64,000 nt of DNA from an uncultured Bacteroidales bacterium. GTDB taxonomy: Bacteria > Bacteroidota > Bacteroidia > Bacteroidales > Muribaculaceae. Below the pieces are notes generated by a model. It did no database searches and was not told the origin of the DNA. It worked only from the letters and a program-made list of their open reading frames with translations. The stretch covers positions 99,234-163,233 of the forward strand of contig CACYQB010000005.1 in the NCBI GenBank assembly GCA_902776435.1, given 5' to 3'. Shown here one piece after another: positions 16,748 through 24,816 of the stretch; positions within the stretch are counted from its first letter, which is position 1; the number at the start of each line of letters is the position of its first letter. Position numbers and translations under genes: made by a program.

Positions 16748-18094
16748 ATGATTAAATTCTGCGTGCGATTAGTGCAACGTTGGTTGCCAGAACCGTTTAT
16801 ATTCGCTATACTGCTCACCTTCGTGGCTGCGTTGGTGGCGATGCCATTGTGTCACCAAACGCCCCTCGAGGTGGTTGAACACTGGGGTGGCGGCGTATGG
16901 AATTTATTGGCATTTGCCATGCAGATGGCACTGGTTCTGGTATGTGGTTCAACCCTAGCTGCAGCACCGGTTGTCAAACGGGCTATCGATGCAATGGCTC
17001 GAGTGCCCCAGAGTGCCCCCGCCGCAATAGCTCTAGTGACCGTCGTGTCGGCATTATGCTGCTGCCTCAACTGGGGTTTTGGCCTCATCGTGGGTGTCGT
17101 GTTCGCCAAGGCAATAGCACGTCAGCGTTCTGATGTCGATTATCGGCTTCTTATCGCATCGGCTTACAGTGGCTTCGTCGTGTGGCATGCCGGCATCTCC
17201 GGCTCCATCCCCCTCACAATGGCTACGCCTGGTGACGCGCTCGCAATGGCTACCAATGGCGCGCTGACCGACCCCGTGCCATTGACACAAACCATCTTTG
17301 ACTGGCACAACCTGGTGACTGTGCTGTTTGTGATCATCGGTATCACCGCCGCTAACACCCTGATGCACCCCAAGCAAGGCCTCCTGACAATCAATCCTGC
17401 GCTCCTGAAGGACGATGAAAAAATTGCGCCCCCCGTGTCCTCCTCGGCCAAGACACCGGCCCAGCGGCTCGAACAAAGCAAGGTACTCTCGTGGCTCGTG
17501 GCGCTGATGCTCGTGGCCTATCTCGTGATTCACCTTGGCGTGCGCGGTGCCGGCTTAGACCTTGGCGGAGTAATCATGATATTCCTCGCGCTGGGACTGA
17601 TGCTGCATTCCACACCAGTCGACTACGTGCGTGCCTTCGGTAAAGCAACCTCCGGTGCTGCCGGCATCATCTTGCAGTTCCCCTTCTATGCCGGCATCAT
17701 GGGCATTATTACAGGCATCGGCGTCAGCGGTATCAGCCTAGGAGGCGTCATGGCCGAAGCTTGCATCCGAATCAGCAATCCCGTCACCTATCCGTTGCTC
17801 ACCTTCCTATGTGCCGCAGTGCTCAACATGTTTGTGCCAAGTGGCGGCGGTCATTGGGCCGTACAAGCGCCAGTAATGTTCACCGCTGGAGCCAACCTCG
17901 GTGTGGATCCAGGCTTGACGGGCATGGCTATTGCATGGGGTGACGCATGGACCAATCTCATACAACCGTTCTGGGCGCTTCCGGCCTTGGCTATAGCTCG
18001 CCTTGACGCAAAGGATATCATGGGCTACTGCCTCATCGATCTTCTCATTACCGGTGTCATTATCTGCGCCGGACTATTGGTTTGGGCAATGTAG
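16748..18094 (+). CDS. Short-chain fatty acid transporter (AtoE family)
   Basis: The ATG at 16748 gives 448 residues with about twelve hydrophobic segments. The opening CVRLVQRWLPEPFIFAI, the FGLIVGVVFAKAIAR region and the conserved C-terminal FVPSGGGHWAVQAPV and GDAWTNLIQPFWALP stretches mark the AtoE short-chain fatty acid transporter family. It probably moves acetate, butyrate or similar acids across the inner membrane. An upstream TTG start would add 16 Cys/Lys-rich residues and lies over the -7-like TACTTTTG (16715-16722), so it was rejected. No obvious operon partner follows; a MITE-like element begins 41 bases after the stop. Confidence 0.9.
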   Translation: MIKFCVRLVQRWLPEPFIFAILLTFVAALVAMPLCHQTPLEVVEHWGGGVWNLLAFAMQMALVLVCGSTLAAAPVVKRAIDAMARVPQSAPAAIALVTVVSALCCCLNWGFGLIVGVVFAKAIARQRSDVDYRLLIASAYSGFVVWHAGISGSIPLTMATPGDALAMATNGALTDPVPLTQTIFDWHNLVTVLFVIIGITAANTLMHPKQGLLTINPALLKDDEKIAPPVSSSAKTPAQRLEQSKVLSWLVALMLVAYLVIHLGVRGAGLDLGGVIMIFLALGLMLHSTPVDYVRAFGKATSGAAGIILQFPFYAGIMGIITGIGVSGISLGGVMAEACIRISNPVTYPLLTFLCAAVLNMFVPSGGGHWAVQAPVMFTAGANLGVDPGLTGMAIAWGDAWTNLIQPFWALPALAIARLDAKDIMGYCLIDLLITGVIICAGLLVWAM

Positions 18095-18135
18095 AAGAGT
18101 ACGCGCCCTCGCGAATCTCCCTCTCGTGATACTAA

Positions 18136-18314
18136 AAGAGACTGTATCATAATATGCCTTTAGATTTTTAATCGGCCTGACGGCCGAGAAATCTAACAAA
18201 AATTTTTTATAAAAATTAAACGAAATAACATTTTTATTTTATTAATATTTTTGTTTAATTTATCGCGCGAAGCGCGATTCAATTTGCCACAAATGAATAA
18301 TGACACAGTCTCTT
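18136..18314. mobile_element. MITE-like element with terminal inverted repeats, copy 1
   Basis: Imperfect 19-bp inverted ends (AAGAGACTGTATCATAATA and its partner ending in CAGTCTCTT, three mismatches) bound about 179 AT-rich bases. Inside is a TCGGCC/GGCCGA hairpin. There is no transposase. A shorter relative sits at 26363-26436. Confidence 0.7.
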
Positions 18315-18344
18315 GAGAATGAAGCAGGTATTATATAGTGACGC

Positions 18345-18521
18345 TCAAATTGAGCGGTTGGATTCCCGTTCTTTAGAGTCGCGATAGACGTTGTTGACCT
18401 TATTGCTACCGAAAGAGTATGACACGCGCACTGAGACGGCATGACTGTGAATGTTGTTGCGTGTGTACACGTTGTAGTCATTATAACGAGTTGTGGATTT
18501 GGTGATATTCCAGCGTTCCAT
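18345..18521 (-). pseudogene. C-terminal remnant of an outer-membrane beta-barrel protein
   Basis: A 58-codon frame on the minus strand reads MERWNITKSTTRYNDYNVYT and then, further on, HAVSVRVSYSFGSNKV. It ends at TGA after a charged tail. The alternating hydrophobic strand followed by SYSFG and a short hydrophilic tail is how Bacteroidales outer-membrane receptors of the type at 22.1 kb end (compare SVSFRFGSLKA). Upstream in frame there is an early TAG, so the rest of the gene is gone. The MITE-like element lies only 31 bases beyond its stop. Confidence 0.6.
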
Positions 18522-18649
18522 AATATAAGACGCAAAAATACAGAAATCGACGAATTGCTAGCCCCAAAACATATCCCTTTTACCCAATTATCATAAATCC
18601 AGAGGATGACACACCCACATCATATAACAATCGGTTGAATTACCACAAA

Positions 18650-18683
18650 AGTAATCCAACCGGGCATGCCTTGAAAAGACGGG
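18650..18683 (+). repeat. Interspersed repeat, partial copy 2 (right half)
   Basis: Holds the right end ATCCAACCGGGCATGCC and CTTGAAAAGACGG. Together with CGGTTGAATTAC (about 18632-18643) it forms a 12-bp hairpin with one mismatch, which could terminate the next leftward gene. Confidence 0.65.
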
Positions 18684-18692
18684 GTGAATGCG

Positions 18693-19355
18693 TCAACCGA
18701 AGCAAGCAAAAACCAAATACATCAACGGCCAGGCTTTCTTTAAATCTCTTCCTGTCAAATTGTATATCAGGCCAAAGAATATGGCTAAAGCAAAGGCGAT
18801 GAGTGCTATGTAAACATTACCTTTTGTAATATAGTGGCCCAGACCCCATGTGAGTCCTAATACCAGTCCTCCCCAAGGGAACATATTTCGTTTGCCTGAA
18901 AAGGCCGTGATTGCCTGTTGAGACAGACTGATGATTAAGCCACTCAATAGCATTTCAAGAAGGTAATAGACATACTGTAAGGTGAAAAATGTCGAAGATG
19001 CAGCTTTGAAAGTCTTCACAAAGCCAGGTCCCCCACTGATAATCGACAATACCACAGCAAATATCACAGGCAGTGCAACACCAAGAATCAGCTGCCACCG
19101 GGAAGGTGTGGAATGTGGCTCAAATGCATTGAATGAACAAAGTCTTTTGCTAAGCAAAATCACTAAAATGGACACTATCAGCCACACTGGAATTATGATT
19201 TGCCAATGTTGAATCAGTTGACTAACGCTGAATTGTGCTATATCTATCCCATTGATATGCTGCTCTATAAGCATCAATACAAATTCTGCACACAAACCCA
19301 GAAAAGCCAATAGAGCTAACAAAATAAAACCTATGTTCTTTTTGAATGACATCAT
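18693..19355 (-). CDS. Multi-pass membrane protein, CPBP-like
   Basis: 220 residues with about seven hydrophobic segments. The late stretch MFPWGGLVLGLTWGLGHYI followed by ALAIFFGLIYNLTGR resembles the second half of CPBP (CAAX-protease-like) membrane proteins, with a His in the WxxxH position. The diagnostic EExxxR motif is not visible, so protease activity is doubtful. A TACCTTTG -7 element lies at 19389-19396 on the minus strand, 34 bases upstream. The gene belongs to the AT-rich accessory stretch and its stop lies 10 bases from an interspersed repeat. Confidence 0.55.
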   Translation of the reverse strand: MMSFKKNIGFILLALLAFLGLCAEFVLMLIEQHINGIDIAQFSVSQLIQHWQIIIPVWLIVSILVILLSKRLCSFNAFEPHSTPSRWQLILGVALPVIFAVVLSIISGGPGFVKTFKAASSTFFTLQYVYYLLEMLLSGLIISLSQQAITAFSGKRNMFPWGGLVLGLTWGLGHYITKGNVYIALIAFALAIFFGLIYNLTGRDLKKAWPLMYLVFACFG

Positions 19356-19433
19356 CGTTTTCTTGCTTTAATTGACATTTAACAGTTACAAAGGTAGGCA
19401 TTCTTTCGCGACCTACGTTTTCTTTTCGTTTGT

Positions 19434-19520
19434 TTATTGTTCATGAGGCGCGGGTGCTCGTCCAGCGCTTTTATCATTTTGGTATAAGTACTCCAACCGA
19501 GTATTCTGTGAAAAGACGGA
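19434..19520 (+). repeat. Interspersed repeat, copy 3
   Basis: Contains TTGTTCATGAGGCGCGGGTG, CTTTTATCATTTTGGTATAA, TCCAACCGAGTATTC and GAAAAGACGG. It lies 30 bases beyond the stop of the next leftward gene. Confidence 0.8.
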
Positions 19521-19549
19521 ATGTCTTATAATCATTTTCTTTATCGCAT

Positions 19550-19966
19550 TTACCTTGATAGCACTACTCCCAAACTAATAAAAAAAACAACCCATGAAAG
19601 AATTACGAATAGAGCGACCAAAAATCCTTTAATTATCCTGTGTTTTTCATTTTCGTATTTGCTATTCTGTTCTTTATAGAACTCTTCCATATCATCTGTG
19701 GTATGTTTTGGCATGACTTTAAACATAAACGGAATGCAGAGCAGAAAGCAAATAATTGTAGATGCGAACAGTTTTGTCTCAGTAATAGTTCCAACCGTAA
19801 AATAAGCCAATATAAGAAATAATGACTCAAGGTTCAATAATGGGCATACAGCAGGAATCCCACCTAAATACAAGTAAGAAAAAACATCCTCCCTTGGCCA
19901 TCCATAATGAATCAACGCGTGGTATGTTCGATAAATTATGTATCTGTAAAATTCAATAACAAACAT
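19550..19966 (-). CDS. Small membrane protein of unknown function
   Basis: 138 residues. Two or three hydrophobic segments lie near residues 45-60, 64-85 and 112-135, separated by a charged loop (TTDDMEEFYKEQNSKYENEK). It is not recognised as a named family. A TACCTTTG -7 element is at 19976-19983 on the minus strand, only 10 bases before the ATG, so a nearly leaderless transcript is implied, or a start further in. Codon use is AT-rich compared with the flanking metabolic genes. Confidence 0.55.
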   Translation of the reverse strand: MFVIEFYRYIIYRTYHALIHYGWPREDVFSYLYLGGIPAVCPLLNLESLFLILAYFTVGTITETKLFASTIICFLLCIPFMFKVMPKHTTDDMEEFYKEQNSKYENEKHRIIKGFLVALFVILSWVVFFISLGVVLSR

Positions 19967-20029
19967 TTCAACTTACAAAGGTAGTAATTCTTGTGCAAAA
20001 AACTTATTTTCTCTTCTTTTTCGATGCTT

Positions 20030-20114
20030 TAATGTTCGCGAGGCGGTGATGCACGCCTCGAGTTTTATAATTTTGGAAAAGTTGCTCAACCGCGTATGCC
20101 TTGAAAAGACAGGG
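20030..20114 (+). repeat. Interspersed repeat, copy 4
   Basis: Contains TGTTCGCGAGGCGGTG, TTTTATAATTTTGGAAAAGT, GCTCAACCGCGTATG and CTTGAAAAGAC. It ends 2 bases from the stop of the next leftward gene. Confidence 0.8.
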
Positions 20115-20116
20115 GA

Positions 20117-20611
20117 TTATGGCATAACATTCAAAGGGCCGATGTTATCAGTCAGGATGACACCGCCATTAAAACAGTTATCAAATCCTTTGTTCTCTCT
20201 CGTTAACAAATCAGTCCCTTTCTTGAATATGTTATTCTTTACTATCAGTTGCTTCTCAAAGATGCAGTCAAAAAAACTGAAGAAGCCATAAAAGATATTA
20301 TCCGATATGACCATTTCTTCATTATTATGTCCTCCCATCTGGTAATCGATATCAGACATTACGATGTTTCCTGTGAACATAAGACCAGCACCAAACACAG
20401 TAGAATGAATGCCCAATTTGTCAATAATACAGTTACAGATACTCACTTTTCCCGAAAATCTAACCGCCACTATATCAAGCTCATGAATATGGCAATGTTC
20501 AAGAATCATGCCTTCACTATCACTATCATGACCATTAACAGTGAATTCATCAATACGTTCTATTATTTGATTCTTTATATCTAGCATAACCTGTTTTTCG
20601 CGAACATTCAA
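20117..20611 (-). CDS. Hypothetical protein, probably a small beta-helix
   Basis: 164 residues without signal peptide or membrane segment. It has a regular alternation of short hydrophobic strands with polar turns (ILEHCHIHELDIVAVRF, KVSICNCIIDKLGI, LIVKNNIFKKGT). This is the look of a right-handed beta-helix or pentapeptide-like fold. An internal Met at residue 9 is an alternative start. The function is not recognised; it may be a cytosolic binding protein. The stop is within 3 bases of an interspersed repeat. Confidence 0.5.
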   Translation of the reverse strand: MNVREKQVMLDIKNQIIERIDEFTVNGHDSDSEGMILEHCHIHELDIVAVRFSGKVSICNCIIDKLGIHSTVFGAGLMFTGNIVMSDIDYQMGGHNNEEMVISDNIFYGFFSFFDCIFEKQLIVKNNIFKKGTDLLTRENKGFDNCFNGGVILTDNIGPLNVMP

Positions 20612-20666
20612 TTAGTTATTTGTAAAGATATGTCACTTGTGATACATCTTGATGAAATTCAACTAT

Positions 20667-20921
20667 CTAATTGAGTTGAACACCGCGTTCGTAAAGGTAT
20701 TCAGGAGCAAAACCTATTTCATCGTTCCAGTCAATTGTGAACGGGTCAAGAGTGAAAGCTTTGAAATAGTCGATATCTTGCAACTTCTTGCAGATTCCCT
20801 TTTGCATCAATGGCGTGAAATCCACAAGTCGCACTTCTCCATTGCTGAATGTGATACGCAGTGTATAGTCTCTATCATATTCAGCTTTTGTTACTGTCAG
20901 CAATATTGAATTAGCATCCAT
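20667..20921 (-). CDS. DUF2442 domain protein
   Basis: 84 residues. The pattern ITFSNGEVRLVDFTPLM, then FKAFTLDPFTIDWNDEIGFAPEYLYERG, matches the DUF2442 family. The domain frequently sits beside DUF4160, as here (7 bases downstream of it, same strand). Toxin-antitoxin behaviour has been suspected for such pairs from their gene arrangement, but no activity can be read from the sequence. Confidence 0.75.
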   Translation of the reverse strand: MDANSILLTVTKAEYDRDYTLRITFSNGEVRLVDFTPLMQKGICKKLQDIDYFKAFTLDPFTIDWNDEIGFAPEYLYERGVQLN

Positions 20922-20928
20922 GATAAAA

Positions 20929-21186
20929 TTATTTCAAGGGTTCTATCTTCTCAGGCTTTTCACTATTGGCAAGGCGTTCCCAGTTGCTCATCAACTCATC
21001 CTTATGTAGGTCAAGCCATTCAAAGACAAGTTTTAATGCCCTGCGAGGCAAAGAACCAGTAACAATTCCGTCCTGGATAGTGATTATCGCTTTGTAGTTT
21101 TCATACCACACATGAAAATGTGGCGGATTGTGGTCATCTATATACATGTAGATGATAATACCGTAAAATCTGCTAATCTCTGGCAT
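20929..21186 (-). CDS. DUF4160 domain protein
   Basis: Starts at the ATG at 21186 (MPEISRFYGIIIYMYIDDHN); 85 residues. The HNPPHFHVWYENYKAII core is diagnostic of DUF4160. An upstream in-frame start at 21378 would read through the promoter and into an interspersed repeat, so it was rejected. The promoter TTTG (21239-21242), 22 bases, TATATTTG (21209-21216) on the minus strand supports the short form. It forms a two-gene operon with the DUF2442 gene. Confidence 0.78.
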   Translation of the reverse strand: MPEISRFYGIIIYMYIDDHNPPHFHVWYENYKAIITIQDGIVTGSLPRRALKLVFEWLDLHKDELMSNWERLANSEKPEKIEPLK

Positions 21187-21300
21187 AATCAAACATTTTC
21201 TTAATTCGCAAATATAGACACTTTTCTTCAATTGGTGGCAAAATTGAATGGAATTTGTTAAGAATCCCACAAATCCAGTGCCAAACACTTCACTTTTCTT

Positions 21301-21401
21301 TATGATTTCGGTGATTCTAATAAGGTGTTTATGAGCGTTATTCGTCCTGACTTTTATAATTTTGGAAAAGTCGTTCAACCGCAGGAAGCCTTAAAAGACG
21401 T
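21301..21401 (+). repeat. Interspersed repeat, copy 5
   Basis: Contains GATTTCGGTGATTCTAATAA, CGTCCTGACTTTTATAAT, TTTTGGAAAAGTC, TTCAACCGCAG and TTAAAAGACG. Internal GACTTTT/AAAAGTC can form a 7-bp hairpin. It ends 7 bases from the stop of the lipoprotein gene. Confidence 0.8.
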
Positions 21402-21408
21402 TGTTATA

Positions 21409-21846
21409 TCAGTTATTGTCTATTTTGCTGTCTTTCTTGAAACGGGCCATTTCCTCTTTGGAATCAGTTTTATACCAAACCATCTCGGTTTTTGTGAGTT
21501 TGTGGATGTCACACTCGATATAAATCCTGGTTTTCCCATCATGTTCCTTACCGGTGAAGATGTTCATGTGTGCTGTTTCACCAACTCGGTAATGAAGGTC
21601 AGTAACCGTCCATCCTTCATCAGGCCAATTTGATTTATAAAGCTCAATTCGCCCAGAATAAGAAGTTTCGGGATAGAACACATATTTAACGACACTCGCA
21701 TCTTGTATTCTACTATCAAATACTTGTGTCCAAATGCCCTCAAGTTTACTTGAGTCAATACTCTTGACATCATCGTCACCGCATGATGCCAAGGAGAACA
21801 ATGTGAACAGTATTAGGATAAAACCTAAAAACTTTAATTTTCTCAT
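21409..21846 (-). CDS. Hypothetical lipoprotein
   Basis: Start chosen at 21846 (MRKLKFLGFILILFTLFSLA); 145 residues. The lipobox SLASC is followed by GDDD, the acidic pattern often linked to surface export of Bacteroides lipoproteins. The rest is a small beta-rich domain with no recognised family (WTQVF, GRIELY, GWTVTDLHYRVGE). It belongs to the accessory stretch. Confidence 0.65.
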   Translation of the reverse strand: MRKLKFLGFILILFTLFSLASCGDDDVKSIDSSKLEGIWTQVFDSRIQDASVVKYVFYPETSYSGRIELYKSNWPDEGWTVTDLHYRVGETAHMNIFTGKEHDGKTRIYIECDIHKLTKTEMVWYKTDSKEEMARFKKDSKIDNN

Positions 21847-21933
21847 TTCATTACCCTTGTTTACATATTCAATACTACTGATTAACACTACTGATTAACG
21901 TAGGATAAATGCGATTATTATTTTACTTGCGTT

Positions 21934-22030
21934 CTTTTTTGGTGATTCATTGTTCATGAGGCGCTGGTACTCGTCCTGACTTTTATAATTTTGGAAAAGT
22001 TGCTCAACCACGTATGCTTTGAAAAGACGT
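21934..22030 (+). repeat. Interspersed repeat, copy 6
   Basis: The most complete copy: TTTTTTGGTGATTCATTG, TTCATGAGGCGCTGGTACTC, CTTTTATAATTTTGGAAAAG, TGCTCAACCACG and TTTGAAAAGACG. Unlike the others, it lies between two divergent genes. Confidence 0.85.
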
Positions 22031-22147
22031 GCACCTGCGTTAGTTCTGAGAATGATACCAAATGCAAAAAATAAGGCATATTTGATACTTTTTCATCGGC
22101 TCATGCGTTTATATTTTAGAGACAAACAAATATCTGAAAAATTGATT

Positions 22148-24448
22148 ATGAGGCGCCATTTAAGTTTCGTTGTGATTCTCCTGATGTGCATAACAGCGGT
22201 GGCACAGGACTATTCTTTCGCACCGGAAGGAAGTATAGTAGCTGAACCTGACACTATTCCTGTTGCATCGACCACCGATAGCGATGACTGGGTCAACGAC
22301 TCGCTACTGAATGTGTTTGATAACATCCAACTCAAGGATGTGGAGGTTACGGCTCAGAAGCAGCTCATTAAGCATGAGGTGGACCGCATAGGCTACAATA
22401 TCGAGGCCGACCCCGACAGCAAGACCAATACCGTCATGAAAATGTTGCGCAAGGTGCCCCTGGTTACCGTAGATGCCAACGATGAGATTCGCGTCAACGG
22501 GCAGACCAGTTTCAAGATTTTCCGCAACGGGCATCCAGACCCGTCGCTCTCCAACAATCCCAAGGATATTCTCAAGGCAATGCCAGCCAGCAGCGTGAAG
22601 CGTATCGAGGTCATCACCGAGCCGGGTGCCAAATATGATGCAGAGGGGACAACAGTCATCTTGAACATTGTCATGGCCGATAACTCGACCCTGAAGGGAG
22701 TCTCGGGCATGGCAAGTGCCAATGCAGACAATATGGGTTATCTGGGAGGTTCGATAGACCTGACTACGCAGCTCGACAAGGTGGTGATATCAGTGGATTA
22801 TGGCATTAATCACGGTGTTGGACACGACGATGAGAGCACCAGCTCGTCCTTGAACCATTACAAGGAGAGTGGGGCTGAGCTGGTGAGTGATGGCACCGAT
22901 AAAACGGACAAGATGACGTCTCAATACGGCTACTTGAGCGCCAGCTGGGAGCCCGACACGCTGAACCTCGTATCCATGTCGTTGGGCGGACATATCTATG
23001 ACTTCAGCGATAAAGCCTTTTCTACGAATTTGATGCGTGACGCCGCTGGGCAGACCATCTATAGCTATGGCATTGACAATCACGACTATTATGAGGGTTA
23101 TAGCATGAGCACCCGCTTGGATTATCAGCGCAGCACGCGCCTCAAGGGCGAGACTATCACGCTGAGTTACATGCTCAGTGCTCAACACAGCGAGAACAAG
23201 GACAAATCGTTGTACACCGAGCCTTTCAATTTGCCAGTGCCTTATAATGGTGTGGATCAGAAGGACAAGCAGGACTTTGACGAGCACACTGTCCAGCTCG
23301 ACTGGATGCGTCCTTTTGCCGAGAAGAAACATACCATCGAAACCGGAGTCAAGTACATCTACCGCATGAGCCGCAGCCACAGCATGATTGACTATCTGGA
23401 CATCGAGGATGACATGGACATGCGTTTCAAGCATGTGACTCAGGTGGGCGCTGCTTATGTAAGATATACCTTTACCAGTGGCCCGTGGTCGGTGCGTGCC
23501 GGTTTGCGTTATGAGCACAGTTACATGCGTGCGTCCTATCCCGACGGTACTCAGGAGGCTTTTGATGCGCAGTTCGATGACGTAGTGCCTAGTGCCAACC
23601 TGCGTTATAAGATCAATGATGCCAACAGCCTCAAGTTCTCCTATGCTACCAGCATCAACCGCCCGAGCATCTACTACTTGAATCCCGCCATTGTCGAGAG
23701 TCCGACAAGCCGCTCCTATGGCAATACCGACCTGGGTAGCGTGCATTATCACTCGATGAGCATGACTTTCATGCATGTGGGATCGAAGTTCACTTTCAAT
23801 GTCACGCCGCAATTCTCTTTAAGCAATAACGGAATCGGCTCAGTAAAGTGGGCCGATGGTCTGGTTCAGGTATCCACCTATGCCAACACATTAAAGAGGC
23901 GATCAGGCTATCTGTCGACCTACGTGCAGTGGATGGCGCACGAGAAGACCAATATCATGCTCAATGGCTCGGTCGGCTACAACTACTTCAAGAGCAAAGA
24001 GTTGAATCTGAAGAATGATGGTTTTAGCCATAACCTTTATGTTAACGTGACCCAGTATCTGCCATGGAGTCTGGAACTCACAGGCTATGTAGGCATGTGG
24101 GGCGGAGGCACCTATGACGTGTATGGGCACCGCTCGAGCACGTCGTTCTCCCATGGCTTTGGCTTGCAGCGTTCGTTCCTGAGCGAAGAACGCCTAACGG
24201 TTCAACTATCCGCAAGTAACCCGTTCAAAAAGTACACCAAGTACTCGCAAAGCATCGACCAGGGCGATGTGACTGGATGGTCGAGAGGTAGATATCTACA
24301 GCGCAGCTTCGACATCTCGGTCAGCTTCCGCTTCGGTTCGCTCAAGGCATCGGTGAAGAAAGCCAAAAATTCCATTCAGAACGATGACCTCATGGGTGGC
24401 GGCAACTCCGGCGGCTCATCAAGCGGTGGCGGTAAAGGCGGCCATTAA
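22148..24448 (+). CDS. TonB-dependent-receptor-like outer-membrane beta-barrel protein
   Basis: Read from the ATG at 22148 (MRRHLSFVVILLMCITAVAQ) the protein has 766 residues with a clear signal peptide. A plug-like domain follows: VEVTAQKQLIKHEVDRIGYN, VRVNGQ-type loop and SSVKRIEVITEPGAKYDAEGT. Then comes a long barrel of alternating aromatic strands ending in SVSFRFG. A Gly/Ser-rich tail follows. This is the layout of the outer-membrane beta-barrel family related to TonB receptors but lacking a SusC-type partner. The substrate is unknown. The upstream TTG start at 22019 lies in an interspersed repeat and was rejected. Confidence 0.85.
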   Translation: MRRHLSFVVILLMCITAVAQDYSFAPEGSIVAEPDTIPVASTTDSDDWVNDSLLNVFDNIQLKDVEVTAQKQLIKHEVDRIGYNIEADPDSKTNTVMKMLRKVPLVTVDANDEIRVNGQTSFKIFRNGHPDPSLSNNPKDILKAMPASSVKRIEVITEPGAKYDAEGTTVILNIVMADNSTLKGVSGMASANADNMGYLGGSIDLTTQLDKVVISVDYGINHGVGHDDESTSSSLNHYKESGAELVSDGTDKTDKMTSQYGYLSASWEPDTLNLVSMSLGGHIYDFSDKAFSTNLMRDAAGQTIYSYGIDNHDYYEGYSMSTRLDYQRSTRLKGETITLSYMLSAQHSENKDKSLYTEPFNLPVPYNGVDQKDKQDFDEHTVQLDWMRPFAEKKHTIETGVKYIYRMSRSHSMIDYLDIEDDMDMRFKHVTQVGAAYVRYTFTSGPWSVRAGLRYEHSYMRASYPDGTQEAFDAQFDDVVPSANLRYKINDANSLKFSYATSINRPSIYYLNPAIVESPTSRSYGNTDLGSVHYHSMSMTFMHVGSKFTFNVTPQFSLSNNGIGSVKWADGLVQVSTYANTLKRRSGYLSTYVQWMAHEKTNIMLNGSVGYNYFKSKELNLKNDGFSHNLYVNVTQYLPWSLELTGYVGMWGGGTYDVYGHRSSTSFSHGFGLQRSFLSEERLTVQLSASNPFKKYTKYSQSIDQGDVTGWSRGRYLQRSFDISVSFRFGSLKASVKKAKNSIQNDDLMGGGNSGGSSSGGGKGGH

Positions 24449-24493
24449 CACACTCGCTGCGCTCGCAGTTTAGAGTACTTCCTGTTGAGGGGA

Positions 24494-24544
24494 GTGAAGT
24501 GCACCCCAAAAGTTAGACACAAAACTTTTGGGGTACACTTCATT
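24494..24544 (+). terminator. Long inverted repeat resembling paired IS3-type ends; likely terminator
   Basis: GAAGTGCACCCCAAAAGTT pairs with AACTTTTGGGGTACACTTC across 8 bases, with one mismatch. The CCCCAAAAGTTAGACA wording resembles the ends of IS3-family elements, so this may be a scar. It also forms a strong hairpin after the receptor gene. Confidence 0.55.
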
Positions 24545-24599
24545 TATCTTTCAGTAAAACAGGCATGGATTGCGAAATTTCGCTAAACACTCACTTTCT

Positions 24600-24770
24600 T
24601 TTAGATTTCGGTGATTTTGATAAATCGTTCTCGCTTGGCAATGCTCATGCAAGCCTGGCATTACGCTCACTCAATCACGTTTTCATTGTTCATGAGGCGC
24701 TGGCATCCGTCCAGACTTTTATCATTTTGGTATAAGTTCTTCAACCGATTAGACCTTGAAAAGACGGGAA
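24600..24770 (+). repeat. Interspersed repeat, copy 7 (long form)
   Basis: Starts with GATTTCGGTGATTTTGATAA, carries about 55 extra bases, then CATTGTTCATGAGGCGCTGG, CTTTTATCATTTTGGTATAA, TTCAACCGATTAG and CTTGAAAAGACGGG. It lies 46 bases beyond the stop of the next leftward gene. Confidence 0.8.
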
Positions 24771-24816
24771 CTACACTGATTCTCGGCAAAGTATTCCTTC
24801 GTCTCTCTTATAGGCG

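Larger units (their letters stand above)
24449..24816. other. 368-bp intergenic region with repeats
   Basis: Holds a CTCGCTGCGCTCGCAG palindrome just after the receptor gene, the inverted repeat at 24494-24544 and interspersed repeat copy 7. No gene is supported. Confidence 0.6.

Noticed and set aside
20929-21378. 149-residue form of the DUF4160 protein
   Set aside because: The extra N-terminus crosses a promoter and an interspersed repeat and lacks family similarity.
22790-23812. 340-codon open frame on the minus strand
   Set aside because: It is the antisense shadow of the outer-membrane receptor gene, whose barrel pattern and signal peptide are clear.
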